From the NCBI RefSeq assembly GCF_030815955.1, contig NZ_JAUSXK010000001.1, positions 806,001 to 870,000 on the forward strand: a DNA stretch of 64,000 bases, read 5' to 3'. Position 1 is the first letter of the stretch; each line of letters opens with the position of its first letter. The notes beneath the pieces were generated by a model, which had not been told where the DNA came from, made no database searches, and saw only the letters and a list, made by a program, of their open reading frames with translations. The translations under genes were made by a program, and so were the position numbers. This stretch comes from Microbacterium murale (lineage in GTDB: Bacteria > Actinomycetota > Actinomycetes > Actinomycetales > Microbacteriaceae). Positions 24,097-35,472 of the stretch are shown here, one piece after another.

Positions 24097-25926
24097 CTAC
24101 TTCAGCGCGCGACGGATGAGGATCGACGCCGCTTCGACGATCACCACCATGCCGATGATGACGAGCACGTAGGCGAGAACCTCGTCGAAGTGACGCCCCT
24201 GCAACGCGTTCAGCAGCAGGAAGCCGATACCGCCTGCACCGACGATGCCGAGCAGGGTGGCCGATCGGATGTTCTGCTCCAGCAGATACATCAGGTGGCT
24301 GACGAGCGCCGGCACCGACATCGGCACGGTCGAGGAGAAGAAGACCTGCGCGCGGGTGCCGCCGGCTGCGGCGAGCGCCCGCTCCGGTCCGTTCGGCACC
24401 TCTTCCATGGAGTCGCCGATGAGTTTCGCGAGCAGGCCGACACCGCCGATCCCGAGCGCCAAGGCACCGGCCTGAGGTCCGATGCCCGCGGCGATGATGA
24501 ACAGGATCGCGACGACGAGGTCGGGGATCGCGCGGATGACGAGTGCGATGCCGCGGAAGAGATTGCGCACCCCGCTGTTGGGTGCCACGTTCCGCGCCGA
24601 CAACGGTCCGACGACCGCGGAGATGATCGTCGCCATGAGCGTCGCCGCGAATGCGATCTGGATGGTCGTCACGACCGCCGCGAGCACATCCGACCAGTCC
24701 CTGCTGCCGAAGTGCGGCGGCCAGATCGCACGGTCGCGGGTGGGATCCACGATCTCGTTCCATGCGGGGGCGAACATCTTGGTGACGTCGGGAGCCGTGT
24801 AGAGGAAGGCTCCCACCACCGCGGCCACGCCGAGCCAGATCCACAGAGTGTTGCCGATCCGGGCCCGATCCCATGGACGATGCAGGGCCGCTTCGATCCG
24901 CGCATGACGCTCCTGCGTCGCCACCGGCGATGCGGCGGCGGCTTCCGCTGCGCGCGTGCTCCGGCGCGCGATTGCACGAGCCACTGTGTCGCCCACGCTT
25001 CGTCCGGTCGGCCTGACATTCAGCAGACGGGTGCGCAGCAGTGAGGAGACGATCTCGAACAGCACGCAGAGCACGATGATGATCACGACGAGCGGGATGA
25101 CGCGGCGCATGCCTGCCGGCCCGCCGTGCAGCGCGTCGTCCAGCTCGTAGCCGATGCCGACGACGCCAACGACACCAAGGATCACCGTGCCTCGGAGGTT
25201 GATGTCGGCACGGTGCAGTGTCACGGCGACCCATGCCGGGAGGACCTGCGGAACGACGCCTGACCAGAACTGCTGCGCCTTCGTGCCGCCAGCGGAACGG
25301 ATGGCGAGCCGCGGGCCCTCATCGATCTGCTCGATCGCATCGGCGAACATCTTCGAGATCATCCCGACCGAGTGGATTCCGATCGCGACGATCGCGGGGA
25401 GCGTTCCGGAGTTGAACCAGAGGAAGGCGAGCACGACGACGAAAACGACGTCGGGAATCGCCCTGGCGACGACTCCGATCCCACGGCACACCGCCATGAC
25501 AGCCGTGTTCGGCGTCGTGTTGCGCGCTGCGCCGTAGGCCACGGGTATCGACAGCACCGCTGCGAGCGCCGTACCGGCGATGACCAGCGCGAGAGTGATG
25601 ACGATCGTGAGGAACATCTCCCAGATCGGCTCGAAGCCGACCCAGGTCGTCACGAAGACCTTCTCGCCGCCGGCCTGGACCTCGGCCGTGACGTCCCACC
25701 CCGGCCATTGCATCGGCGTCGCCATGCTGAGGAACCGGGTGAGATTGGCGCCTGTCGTCTCGAGACTCTTCAGGCTGTAGTCGAGCCCGATGAATGACCA
25801 GACACCGAGGCCGAGAATGGCGATGATGACGCCGTACGAGACGACGGAAGACAGCCGGGGGGCGGGTCGCGGAAGCCGTGATATGCGGTCGGCGAGGGCC
25901 GCCGGGCGCTCGGCGAGGGTGGTCAC
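24097..25926 (-). CDS. phnE: Phosphonate/phosphite ABC transporter permease, tandem PhnE fusion
   Basis: A 609-residue protein, twice the usual PhnE length. Two permease domains are fused. The first (about residues 20-300) has VPYGAARNT-type (IPVAYGAARNTTPNTAVMA) and GIHSVGMISKMFADAIEQID. The second (about 350-609) has NVAPNSGVRNLFRGIALVIR and GIGGVGLLAKLIGDSMEEV. Each has the GxxGxGxxL-like end (GVVGVGIGYEL, GAGGIGFLLLNAL). A 40-residue basic/Ala linker joins them. The fusion supplies both halves of the channel. GTG 25926 overlaps the phnC stop by four bases, making phnD-phnC-phnE one operon. Confidence 0.92.
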   Translation of the reverse strand: MTTLAERPAALADRISRLPRPAPRLSSVVSYGVIIAILGLGVWSFIGLDYSLKSLETTGANLTRFLSMATPMQWPGWDVTAEVQAGGEKVFVTTWVGFEPIWEMFLTIVITLALVIAGTALAAVLSIPVAYGAARNTTPNTAVMAVCRGIGVVARAIPDVVFVVVLAFLWFNSGTLPAIVAIGIHSVGMISKMFADAIEQIDEGPRLAIRSAGGTKAQQFWSGVVPQVLPAWVAVTLHRADINLRGTVILGVVGVVGIGYELDDALHGGPAGMRRVIPLVVIIIVLCVLFEIVSSLLRTRLLNVRPTGRSVGDTVARAIARRSTRAAEAAAASPVATQERHARIEAALHRPWDRARIGNTLWIWLGVAAVVGAFLYTAPDVTKMFAPAWNEIVDPTRDRAIWPPHFGSRDWSDVLAAVVTTIQIAFAATLMATIISAVVGPLSARNVAPNSGVRNLFRGIALVIRAIPDLVVAILFIIAAGIGPQAGALALGIGGVGLLAKLIGDSMEEVPNGPERALAAAGGTRAQVFFSSTVPMSVPALVSHLMYLLEQNIRSATLLGIVGAGGIGFLLLNALQGRHFDEVLAYVLVIIGMVVIVEAASILIRRALK

Positions 25927-26819
25927 GCCGGCTCCTCGTTCGCGAATTCCTCTGACAGCCGCTCGCGCGCCGCGGAGCGCTGCATCTCCTGAGTGAGCAC
26001 CTGCTCGCGCGCCTCGGCGAGCTCGGTCTCCAGCGCGGCGATCTCGCTCGTGCTGGTGGCCACACGGCCGTAGATCTCCATGACCTCTTCGCGGGTCAGA
26101 TCATCGGTGCGCGTGTCGAGCACGATGCTGCCGGCGCGGAGCCCGATGATGCGGTCGCCCCAGCTCAGTGCGAGATCGACCTGATGAAGCGAGCAGATGA
26201 CCGTGAGCGAGCGCTCAGCGGCGATCTCCCGGATGAGCGACATGACCTGGCCGCTCGACTCGGGGTCGAGTGACGCGACGGGCTCGTCGGCGAGAAGGAT
26301 CTCCGGGTCCTGCATGAGGGCGCGGGCGATCGCGACACGCTGCTGCTGACCACCGGAGAGATTGTCGGCGCGCTGGTAGGCGAAATCGAGCAGTCCCACG
26401 CGGTCGAGGTGACCCAACGCCTTCTCGCGCATCCGTCGCGGGTAGCTCAGGCTGCCGACGCGCGGGCCTCGGAGAGTGGCGAGGCCGCCCGTCAACACGT
26501 TCTCGATGACCGTCAGAGCGCCGACGAGCTCGAACTGCTGGAAGATGAACCCGATCCGCCCTCGGAGGGCACGCAGCGCCTGCCCCCGCAGCTCGGGAAC
26601 CACCTGGCCGAGCGAGATCACGGAGCCGGTCGACGGCGTCTCCAGTCCGTTGACGTGGCGGAGCAGCGTCGACTTGCCAGAGCCGGAGAGGCCGAGCAGG
26701 ACGACGATCTCGCCCGGTACGACGGACAGCGACACCCCCTCCAGAGCCGGTTGCGCGGCCCCGGGATACGTCTTCCCCAGATCGGTGATCCGGACTGCGG
26801 GGGTGTCGCTGTTCGTCAT
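25923..26819 (-). CDS. phnC: Phosphonate/phosphite ABC transporter ATPase
   Basis: A 298-residue ATPase. Walker A is [18 protein letters not shown], the signature [15 protein letters not shown], and Walker B ILLADEPVASLDPES. The Q-loop is FIFQQFELVGALTV. After the normal PhnC end (about residue 240) there is an extra Glu/Ala/Arg-rich tail of nearly 50 residues (SEIAALETELAEAREQV and more) that looks like a coiled coil. AGGAGAG precedes the start. It energises the fused PhnE channel. Confidence 0.92.
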   Translation of the reverse strand: MTNSDTPAVRITDLGKTYPGAAQPALEGVSLSVVPGEIVVLLGLSGSGKSTLLRHVNGLETPSTGSVISLGQVVPELRGQALRALRGRIGFIFQQFELVGALTVIENVLTGGLATLRGPRVGSLSYPRRMREKALGHLDRVGLLDFAYQRADNLSGGQQQRVAIARALMQDPEILLADEPVASLDPESSGQVMSLIREIAAERSLTVICSLHQVDLALSWGDRIIGLRAGSIVLDTRTDDLTREEVMEIYGRVATSTSEIAALETELAEAREQVLTQEMQRSAARERLSEEFANEEPA

Positions 26820-26858
26820 GTCATCTCTCCTATGGTGCGTGCGAGCGGGCTGACCGGA

Positions 26859-27803
26859 TCAGGCCTGGCAGGCCTCGACCTCGTCGGCGATCTCGGTGCA
26901 CAGGGTGCGGATGAGGTCGTAGTATGCGTCGTCCACGGCACCGAAGCCGAACCAGCCCTCGGTGAGGAACTCGTTGAGCTCGACACCTGCGTCGGTCAGG
27001 TCTGACTGCGTGCTGTCGGCGAGCGCCTCGACGAGCTGGTCCTGGACGTCCTGCGGCAGGGCGGCCTGCATCACGATCGGTGCAGCGGGAACCAGCACGC
27101 GAGTGACCTCCTCGAGCTCACCCGATTCGATCAGCGGGTCGGCGTCGATGTCCTGCGCGAAGCCGACCTGGCAGTCGGTGCCCTCGGCGACCTTCTTGGC
27201 GTTCAGGTCGTGCTCCTCGCCGAAGAGGCGGTTCTCATCGGAGACCGTCACACCGGCCTCGAGCAATCCGCCCATGGGCACGGCGAAGCCGGACGTCGAG
27301 GTGGGGTTGACGAAGCAGACGGGCTGGTCTGCGAAGTCCTCGAGCGAGGTCACGTCCGTGGCGGCCGGGTTCTTGACAGCGACCGAGAAGTAGCCGGGCT
27401 CGGCGCCTTCCTGGGTGATCTGCGCACCGATCGGGATGATGTCCGCGCCGGCGTTCTGCGACTGGAAGTAGGTGAAGGCCGAGATCTGAGCGATGTCGAT
27501 CTGGTCGGCGGCGAGACCCTGCACGACCGCGGTGTAGTCGGTGGCCTGGAAGAGCTCGACCTTCTTGCCGGTGATCTCCGCGATCCAGTCGGCGATCGGC
27601 TGGGCGTCCTGGTCGGCGCCCTCATGGTCGGGCAGCACGGCGAAGACGAGGGTGTCCGAGTTGCCGGAGGCGAACGTGCCCTCCGCGGCGGAAGCGTCGC
27701 CCTCGGTGTCGGACGAGGCCGGCGAGGAGGCACAGGCGGCGAGGCCGAAGGCGAGCGTGAGACCAGCGGCGACGGCGAGGCCGCGCTTGAGGGTGGACTG
27801 CAT
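26859..27803 (-). CDS. phnD: Phosphate/phosphite/phosphonate-binding lipoprotein
   Basis: A 314-residue PhnD-type binding protein. The lipobox is in LAFGLAACASS. Signature segments are VFAVLPDHEG, FQATDYTAVVQGLAADQIDIAQ, and a phosphate-contact Ser/Thr run VNPTSTSGFAVPM. The family binds phosphonates, phosphite or hypophosphite; which one cannot be told from sequence. It is first in its operon, separated by 39 bases from phnC. Confidence 0.92.
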   Translation of the reverse strand: MQSTLKRGLAVAAGLTLAFGLAACASSPASSDTEGDASAAEGTFASGNSDTLVFAVLPDHEGADQDAQPIADWIAEITGKKVELFQATDYTAVVQGLAADQIDIAQISAFTYFQSQNAGADIIPIGAQITQEGAEPGYFSVAVKNPAATDVTSLEDFADQPVCFVNPTSTSGFAVPMGGLLEAGVTVSDENRLFGEEHDLNAKKVAEGTDCQVGFAQDIDADPLIESGELEEVTRVLVPAAPIVMQAALPQDVQDQLVEALADSTQSDLTDAGVELNEFLTEGWFGFGAVDDAYYDLIRTLCTEIADEVEACQA

Positions 27804-27971
27804 GGGGAAGACCTTTCGGTGACAGTGCAGGGTGAGGATCGGCGGGACGGCCGACTGCGACAGTCAAGGGGCGGGAGGAGACGCCTGCGGATCGAGAACC
27901 CAACGTTCGCGTAAACGAGACATGAATTCCCGGCGGCATGAGGTCAAGAGATGCACGGGTAGCCTGAACCC

Positions 27972-28715
27972 ATGGCGAAACAGCGCGGGCACGGGAGCGA
28001 ACGCCGAGGATCGGCGAAGCGTCCTGCGAGAGTGAACGCGTCCTCCCGCACACCTCAAAAGTCGAGGAAGCAGGCAAGCGCACCCGACCGGAAAGTCGTG
28101 TTCGACGCGGCCCTCGCCGCGGTGGAGCCGCGAACCTTCCGCCTCGGCGCTGTGCCCGGCGCCACCCCAGGCAAGTGGATCGACACGTGGAAACGACGCA
28201 TGCCGCACGTGACTCTCGACCTCGTCCCGATCGATGCGGAGACGCAGCGAGCCTCGATCGATGAGCTGGATGCGGCGCTCATTCGACTTCCACTGATCGA
28301 TGACACCCTCCATCTGATCCCGCTCTACGACGAGGCGAGCGTGATCGTGGCGTCTGCAGATTCGCACCTGCTCGTCGTCGACGAGCTCGACCGGTCAGAC
28401 CTCGCGGGTGAGGTGCTGATCACGCCGCGCGACGACGTGCTCGGGCCACTCGACATCCCCGGCATCCTCCATCCCGACTTCGCACCGCTCGACACGACCG
28501 AAGAGGCCATCGCCACGGCAGCCAGCGGCGTGGGGATCGTGATCGTACCGATGTCGCTGGCGCGACTGCACCAGCGCAAGGACGCCGGCCACAGGCCACT
28601 GCGCGGTGGTCCGATCTCCACGGTCGCACTCGCATGGCCGCGGGAGCGCACGACGCCGGACGTCGAGACCTTCGTCGGCATCGTGCGCGGACGCACCGAT
28701 AATTCCTCGCGCTGA
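27972..28715 (+). CDS. LysR-type substrate-binding domain protein lacking a DNA-binding domain
   Basis: A 247-residue protein. The first 45 residues are very basic and low-complexity. The rest is a LysR-type effector domain (FRLGAVPGATPGKWIDTWKR, VTLDLVPIDAETQRASIDEL, LDAALIRLPL, LIPLYDEASVIVASADSHLL). No winged helix-turn-helix precedes it, so it is not an ordinary LysR regulator. The Lys/Arg-rich N-terminus could contact nucleic acid. It is divergent from phnD, but the 168-base gap gives no clear evidence of a functional link. Confidence 0.7.
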   Translation: MAKQRGHGSERRGSAKRPARVNASSRTPQKSRKQASAPDRKVVFDAALAAVEPRTFRLGAVPGATPGKWIDTWKRRMPHVTLDLVPIDAETQRASIDELDAALIRLPLIDDTLHLIPLYDEASVIVASADSHLLVVDELDRSDLAGEVLITPRDDVLGPLDIPGILHPDFAPLDTTEEAIATAASGVGIVIVPMSLARLHQRKDAGHRPLRGGPISTVALAWPRERTTPDVETFVGIVRGRTDNSSR

Positions 28716-28734
28716 GCGACGATAGGTTATCTGC

Positions 28735-29447
28735 ATGGCTTCGCTTCTCTACATCTGCGTGCGCCCGGAGCGCGGTGCGGCAGAGGCGGAGCATGTCTCG
28801 TTCCTGCGAGGCCTCGCCGTCGACGACCTCGACCAGTTCGACCTCCTCGCAGCTCCGCTCACCGAAGAAGTGCTCTCCCGTCACGAGGGATTCGTCATCG
28901 GCGGCTCGCCGTTCAATGTGACGGATGCCGTGAAGTCGCCGTTGCAGCAACGAGTCGAGGCCGACCTCGAACGCGTCGCCGCACGAGCGCTCGCGTGCGA
29001 TGCCGCCGCGCTCTTCACGTGCTTCGGAATCGGGGTCGTGACGCGCATGCTCGGTGGCACGCTGACTCTCGCGCATCCCGAAGCGACCCGGGCGACCGAG
29101 ATCAGAACGACGGATGCTGCGGCGACCGACCGTATCTTCGGCCCCAGCGCGCCTGCGCTGAACGTGTTCACCGCCCACAAGGAGAGCGCGACTGCGGTGC
29201 CCCCGGACGCCGTGCTGCTCGCGACGAACGACGACTGCCCAGTACAGGCCTACCGTGTGGGCACCCACCTGTATGCGACGCAGTTCCATCCTGAGCCGAG
29301 CCCACGGGACTTCGCCGATCGGATGACGTTCTACCGGGGGAACGGATACTTCGACCCCGAGGCGTTCGACATCGTGGAAGCAGAGATCCTCGCCGCCCAG
29401 GGCCTGGGCGGCGAGGATCTGCTGCGTCGATTCGCGGGGACTCTCGC

Positions 29448-29451
<4 letters not shown>
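28735..29451 (+). CDS. Class I glutamine amidotransferase-like protein
   Basis: A 238-residue GATase-like protein. The nucleophile elbow is FTCFGIG (Cys near residue 100), and the His-Glu dyad is in TQFHPEP near residue 183. Upstream FVIGGSPFNV provides the oxyanion-hole Gly region. These resemble GuaA-type glutaminase domains standing alone. It may release ammonia from glutamine or from a gamma-glutamyl amide such as gamma-glutamyl-polyamines. The elbow is CxGxx rather than the usual GxCxGxQ, so activity should not be assumed. Its TAA stop overlaps the convergent clpC stop at CTAA. Confidence 0.75.
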
Positions 29452-31985
<2,534 letters not shown>

Positions 31986-32000
31986 TATGTCCTCCTGAAA

Positions 32001-32021
32001 GTTGAGTGTGCTTCGCTCAAC
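32001..32021 (-). promoter_or_regulatory. HspR-type HAIR inverted repeat before clpC
   Basis: GTTGAGT-N7-GCTCAAC (32001-32007, 32015-32021) matches the HspR-associated inverted repeat CTTGAGT-N7-ACTCAAG at 11 of 14 arm positions with the exact 7-base spacing. It lies 15 bases upstream of the GTG start. HspR represses chaperone and Clp genes in actinobacteria. Confidence 0.7.
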
Positions 32022-32099
32022 TTAAACGCCTGCAATGCCCTGATATTCCCCAGCGACTCGGAAATGTCAGAAGCGCGCTCAGAACGCCCAGGAATCCAC

Positions 32100-32561
32100 T
32101 CAGATATCGGCGATGAGTGCGATCCGCTCGCGCAGATAGTCGCTCAATGGCACGTATCCGCCGGTGGGAGACCATCGCACCGACGGCACCCGGTCGATCA
32201 GCGCGAGCGGGCCGGACGATCCACCGGCATCCACAGCATCCGCATCGAGTACCGACCAACCGACATGGACGACGTCGCCCTCGCCGAAGCCGCCCCGCAA
32301 CGCCAGCTGTCTGCGCGCTGCCCTCGCTCGCGCGGAATCAGCGGTGTACCCGCGGCGCCCCGGATCGGCCGCACGCAGGATCTCGGCGGTCGCGAGCACT
32401 CGATCATCGGTGAGCAGCAGCACTCCGACGTGCCAGGCATCGCCCACCCGCACGATCCGCTCGCCGCGCCAGCGTGATGAACGCTCCTCGCCGAGGCCCT
32501 CTTTGGGCACGCCGAGCAGCGACGTCCGCGCGGCGTCCAGGATCTCGGACGTCGTGGTCAC
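32100..32561 (-). CDS. Conserved hypothetical protein
   Basis: A 153-residue soluble protein. GTG 32561 overlaps the stop of the upstream antiporter gene by four bases, with GGGGAG upstream. Visible features are a basic middle (RGERIVRVGDAWHVGVLLLTDDRVLATAEILRA, beta-strand rich) and PLSDYLRERIALIADI at the end. There are no membrane segments, signal or known motif. Coupling to a CPA2-type antiporter suggests a related role, but I recognise no function. Confidence 0.7.
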   Translation of the reverse strand: MTTTSEILDAARTSLLGVPKEGLGEERSSRWRGERIVRVGDAWHVGVLLLTDDRVLATAEILRAADPGRRGYTADSARARAARRQLALRGGFGEGDVVHVGWSVLDADAVDAGGSSGPLALIDRVPSVRWSPTGGYVPLSDYLRERIALIADI

Positions 32562-33767
32562 AGCTCCCCCTGCGGCCGAGTCCGCTCCACGGTATCCAAT
32601 CGCTCACGATCACCGCGCAGGATCATCGCGACGAGCGGATAGATCAGCACCGACAGCATGCCCGCTCCGACCAGCGCCGCCGCGATCGCGGAGTCGAGGA
32701 CGCCCTCATCCACGCCGATCGCCGTGACGGCGACGATGATCGGCAGGCCGGTCGCCGCGAGCATCCCGAGCGCCGTGCGTTCGCGCAGACTCGCGCCTCG
32801 TGAAGCCGACAGTTGGGCCGCGGCACCGCGGATCACGAGCAGCGCGATCAGGAACAGCGGCACCAGTGAAAGGGCGAGCGGCGAGGCTGCGAGCACGTCG
32901 AGGTCGAACGTGACGCCGGTGTACAAGAAGAAGATCGGCACCAGGAATCCGAACGCGATCGCCTCGAGCTTGCTCTCCACGGCGGCGGCATCCGGCCTCC
33001 GGTGCACGCGCCATGATGATGTGCCACACGGCACCGGCGACGAAGGCGCCCAGCAACATGTCGAGGTCGAGCAGCACGCTGAGCCCGACCAGCGCTGCGA
33101 TGAGCATCAATACGAACCGCACCGCGAATTGATCGGAGGTGTGCAGCGTGGCTCTGACGAACGCGTGCAGGCGACCATGCGGTGTGCGACGCGCGATCAG
33201 GATCACGAGCGCGGCGAGTACGACGAACGTGAGGAGGATGAGCGCCGCCACCGGTGCGCGGCGCGTACTGAGGAAGATCGAGATCGCGATCAGCGGCAGG
33301 AACTCCCCCACCGCGCCGATCGCGGTGACGATCTTCCCGAACGGGGTGTCCAGTTCGCGGGCATCGCGCAGGATCGGCATGAGGGTCCCGAGCGCGGTCG
33401 AGCTCAGGGCGATCGCGATCACGATCATGCCCGCGTCCGGTGCGATCAGGAATCCGACGCCGAGTCCCAGCAACAGGCTGAACAGCCACCCGACTGAAGC
33501 CCGGACGAGCGGCCGACCGGCGATCGCCCGGAAATCGATCTCGTTGCCTGCCATGAAGAACAGCATCGCCAGCCCGAGATCGCTGAGCTTGTCGAGTACT
33601 TCCCCCGGTGCCACCCAGCCGAGCACGGCCGGCCCGACGATGATGCCGAGTACAAGCTCGAACACGATGATCGGCACACGCAGCACCGGTCGGATGCCGC
33701 GAGCCAACAACGGCGCGGCCACAGCGAGGAGCGGTATCAGCACAAGTCCGATGTCGCTCGCGGTCAC
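32558..33767 (-). pseudogene. CPA2-family Na+/H+ (or K+/H+) antiporter, single-base frameshift
   Basis: Two frames join into one KefB/CPA2-like antiporter of about 402 residues with around 12 helices. The first frame starts at GTG 33767 and includes LVLGIIVGPAVLGWV, LDKLSDLGLAMLFFMAGNEID and LLDLDMLLGAFVAGAVWHIIMARAPEA. The second continues DAAAVESKLEAIAFGF, LVPIFFLYTGVTFDLD and ends normally at 32558. The shift needs removal of one base between about 32985 and 33020 (for example one of the GG at the GCCGGATGC site). No other stop or deletion is seen. The gene is either freshly inactivated or misread. Confidence 0.8.
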
Positions 33768-33864
33768 CCGCTCAGAGTACCGACACCACGGGCCGCCGCG
33801 GTGTCGATTCGTCACTGCGGGCGCTGTCGCGAGAGAATCGACGAACATCTTGCAAGGAGCATCC

Positions 33865-34716
33865 ATGTCCCAGCCCGACACCGCACGCCTGCTCATCGCC
33901 TGTGACGACCAGCCCGGGATCGTCGCCGCAGTCGCCGGCGTCCTCGCCGAGCACGGCGCGAACATCATCTCGCTCGATCAGCACTCGACGGATGCCTCGG
34001 ACGGACGTTTCTTCCAGCGCACCGTGATCCAGCTCGCCGGCCTCGCGGCCGCCCGTCCTGCACTCGAGGCATCGATCAGCAAGGTCGCCGAGAAGTTCGG
34101 GATGGAGTGGTCGCTGCACGATGTCGCCAAGCGCAAGCGCGTGGCGATCTTCGTCTCGAAGTACGACCACTGCCTGATGGAGCTGCTGTGGCGCACCCAG
34201 CGCGGCCAGCTCGACATCGACATCAGCATGGTCATCTCGAACCATCCCGACCTCGCCGAGTCGGTGCGCACGTTCGGCGTGCCGTTCATGCACATACCGT
34301 CCACGGACAAGGTCGCGATGGAGCAGCGTCAGCTCGAGCTGCTGCAGGGCAACGTCGATCTGGTCGTGCTCGCACGTTACATGCAGATCCTCACCGACGA
34401 CTTCATCGTGAAGGTCGGCGCTCCCGTCATCAACATCCACCACTCGTTCCTGCCCGCATTCATCGGCGCCAACCCGTACGCGCGGGCCAAGGAGCGCGGC
34501 GTGAAGCTCATCGGTGCGACAGCGCACTATGCGACGGCCGACCTCGACGAGGGACCGATCATCGAGCAGGATGTCACGCGTGCCACGCACTCGGATTCCG
34601 CCGCAGATCTGCAGAGCCGCGGCGCCGACGTCGAGCGTCAGGTTCTCTCGCGCGCCGTGCAGTGGCACGCCGAGGATCGCGTGATCGTGCACGGGCGCTC
34701 GACCGTCATCCTGTAG
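33865..34716 (+). CDS. purU: Formyltetrahydrofolate deformylase
   Basis: A 283-residue enzyme. It has an N-terminal ACT domain (LLIACDDQPGIVAAVAGVLA, residues 7-80) and a formyltransferase-like catalytic domain: KRVAIFVSKYDHCLMELLWR, LDIDISMVISNH, and the active-site run INIHHSFLPAFIGANPY with Asp in ATADLDEGPII. It hydrolyses 10-formyl-THF to THF and formate, balancing one-carbon pools. ATG 33865 has AAGGAG five bases upstream. It stands alone. Confidence 0.95.
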   Translation: MSQPDTARLLIACDDQPGIVAAVAGVLAEHGANIISLDQHSTDASDGRFFQRTVIQLAGLAAARPALEASISKVAEKFGMEWSLHDVAKRKRVAIFVSKYDHCLMELLWRTQRGQLDIDISMVISNHPDLAESVRTFGVPFMHIPSTDKVAMEQRQLELLQGNVDLVVLARYMQILTDDFIVKVGAPVINIHHSFLPAFIGANPYARAKERGVKLIGATAHYATADLDEGPIIEQDVTRATHSDSAADLQSRGADVERQVLSRAVQWHAEDRVIVHGRSTVIL

Positions 34717-34723
34717 GTCGACC

Positions 34724-34736
34724 GCCCCGCAGGGGC
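34724..34736. terminator. Short hairpin between purU and the amino-acid transporter
   Basis: GCCCC-GCA-GGGGC, a 5-bp stem in the 27-base convergent gap. A weak terminator at best. Confidence 0.35.
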
Positions 34737-34743
34737 AGAGGGC

Positions 34744-35472
34744 TCAGAGCACCTTCGAGAGGAAGTCCTTCAGGCGATCGCTCTTGGGAGAGCCGAAGAG
34801 TTCTGCTGGAGTGGCCTCTTCGACGACCACGCCGGCATCCATGAATACGGTCCGACCGGACACCTCGCGCGCGAAGCCCATCTCGTGCGTGACGAGCACC
34901 ATGGTCATGCCGCCCTCTGCCAGGTCCCGGATGACCTGCAGCACCTCGCCGACCATCTCCGGGTCGAGGGCGCTGGTGGCCTCGTCGAACAGCATGATCT
35001 CCGGGTCCATCGCCAACGCGCGGGCGATCGCCACACGCTGCTTCTGCCCACCCGAGAGCGAGGCCGGCTTCGCATCCGCCTTCTCCGACAGCCCCACGCG
35101 CTCCAACAGAGTGAGCGCACGATCACGCGCCTCGGTCTTCGAAAGACGGCCGAGCTCGGTGGGTGCGAGCGTGATGTTCTCCAGCACGGTCATGTGCGGG
35201 AAGAGGTTGAAGTGCTGGAACACCATGCCGATGCGCTGGCGCACCTCATCGAGCTTGACGCTCTTGTGGGTGAGGTCGACACCGTCGATGATGACGTGTC
35301 CCGATGTCGGCTCCTCGAGCTTGTTCAGGCACCGCAGCAGCGTCGACTTGCCAGACCCCGAGGGGCCGATGACCGCGACGACCTCGCCGTCCTCGACAGC
35401 CAGATCGATGCCCTTGAGCACCTCGTTGTCACCGAATGACTTGTGCAGATCCCGGACTTCGATCTTGCTCAT
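34744..35472 (-). CDS. Polar amino-acid ABC transporter ATPase (GlnQ-type)
   Basis: A 242-residue ATPase of the polar amino-acid uptake family. Walker A is [18 protein letters not shown], the Q-loop [17 protein letters not shown], the signature [15 protein letters not shown], and Walker [15 protein letters not shown]. The length and the 'HFNLFPHMT' motif are standard for GlnQ/HisP. It overlaps the fused binding-protein/permease gene by four bases (ATGA) and energises it. Confidence 0.95.
   Translation of the reverse strand: MSKIEVRDLHKSFGDNEVLKGIDLAVEDGEVVAVIGPSGSGKSTLLRCLNKLEEPTSGHVIIDGVDLTHKSVKLDEVRQRIGMVFQHFNLFPHMTVLENITLAPTELGRLSKTEARDRALTLLERVGLSEKADAKPASLSGGQKQRVAIARALAMDPEIMLFDEATSALDPEMVGEVLQVIRDLAEGGMTMVLVTHEMGFAREVSGRTVFMDAGVVVEEATPAELFGSPKSDRLKDFLSKVL

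Noticed and set aside
27804-27971. PhoP (PHO box)-type repeats before phnD
   Set aside because: The 11-base GTTCAC-like units found there match the consensus too poorly to report as a site.
34744-34744. tRNA or rRNA genes
   Set aside because: None seen by eye in any intergenic gap; all gaps are under 240 bases.
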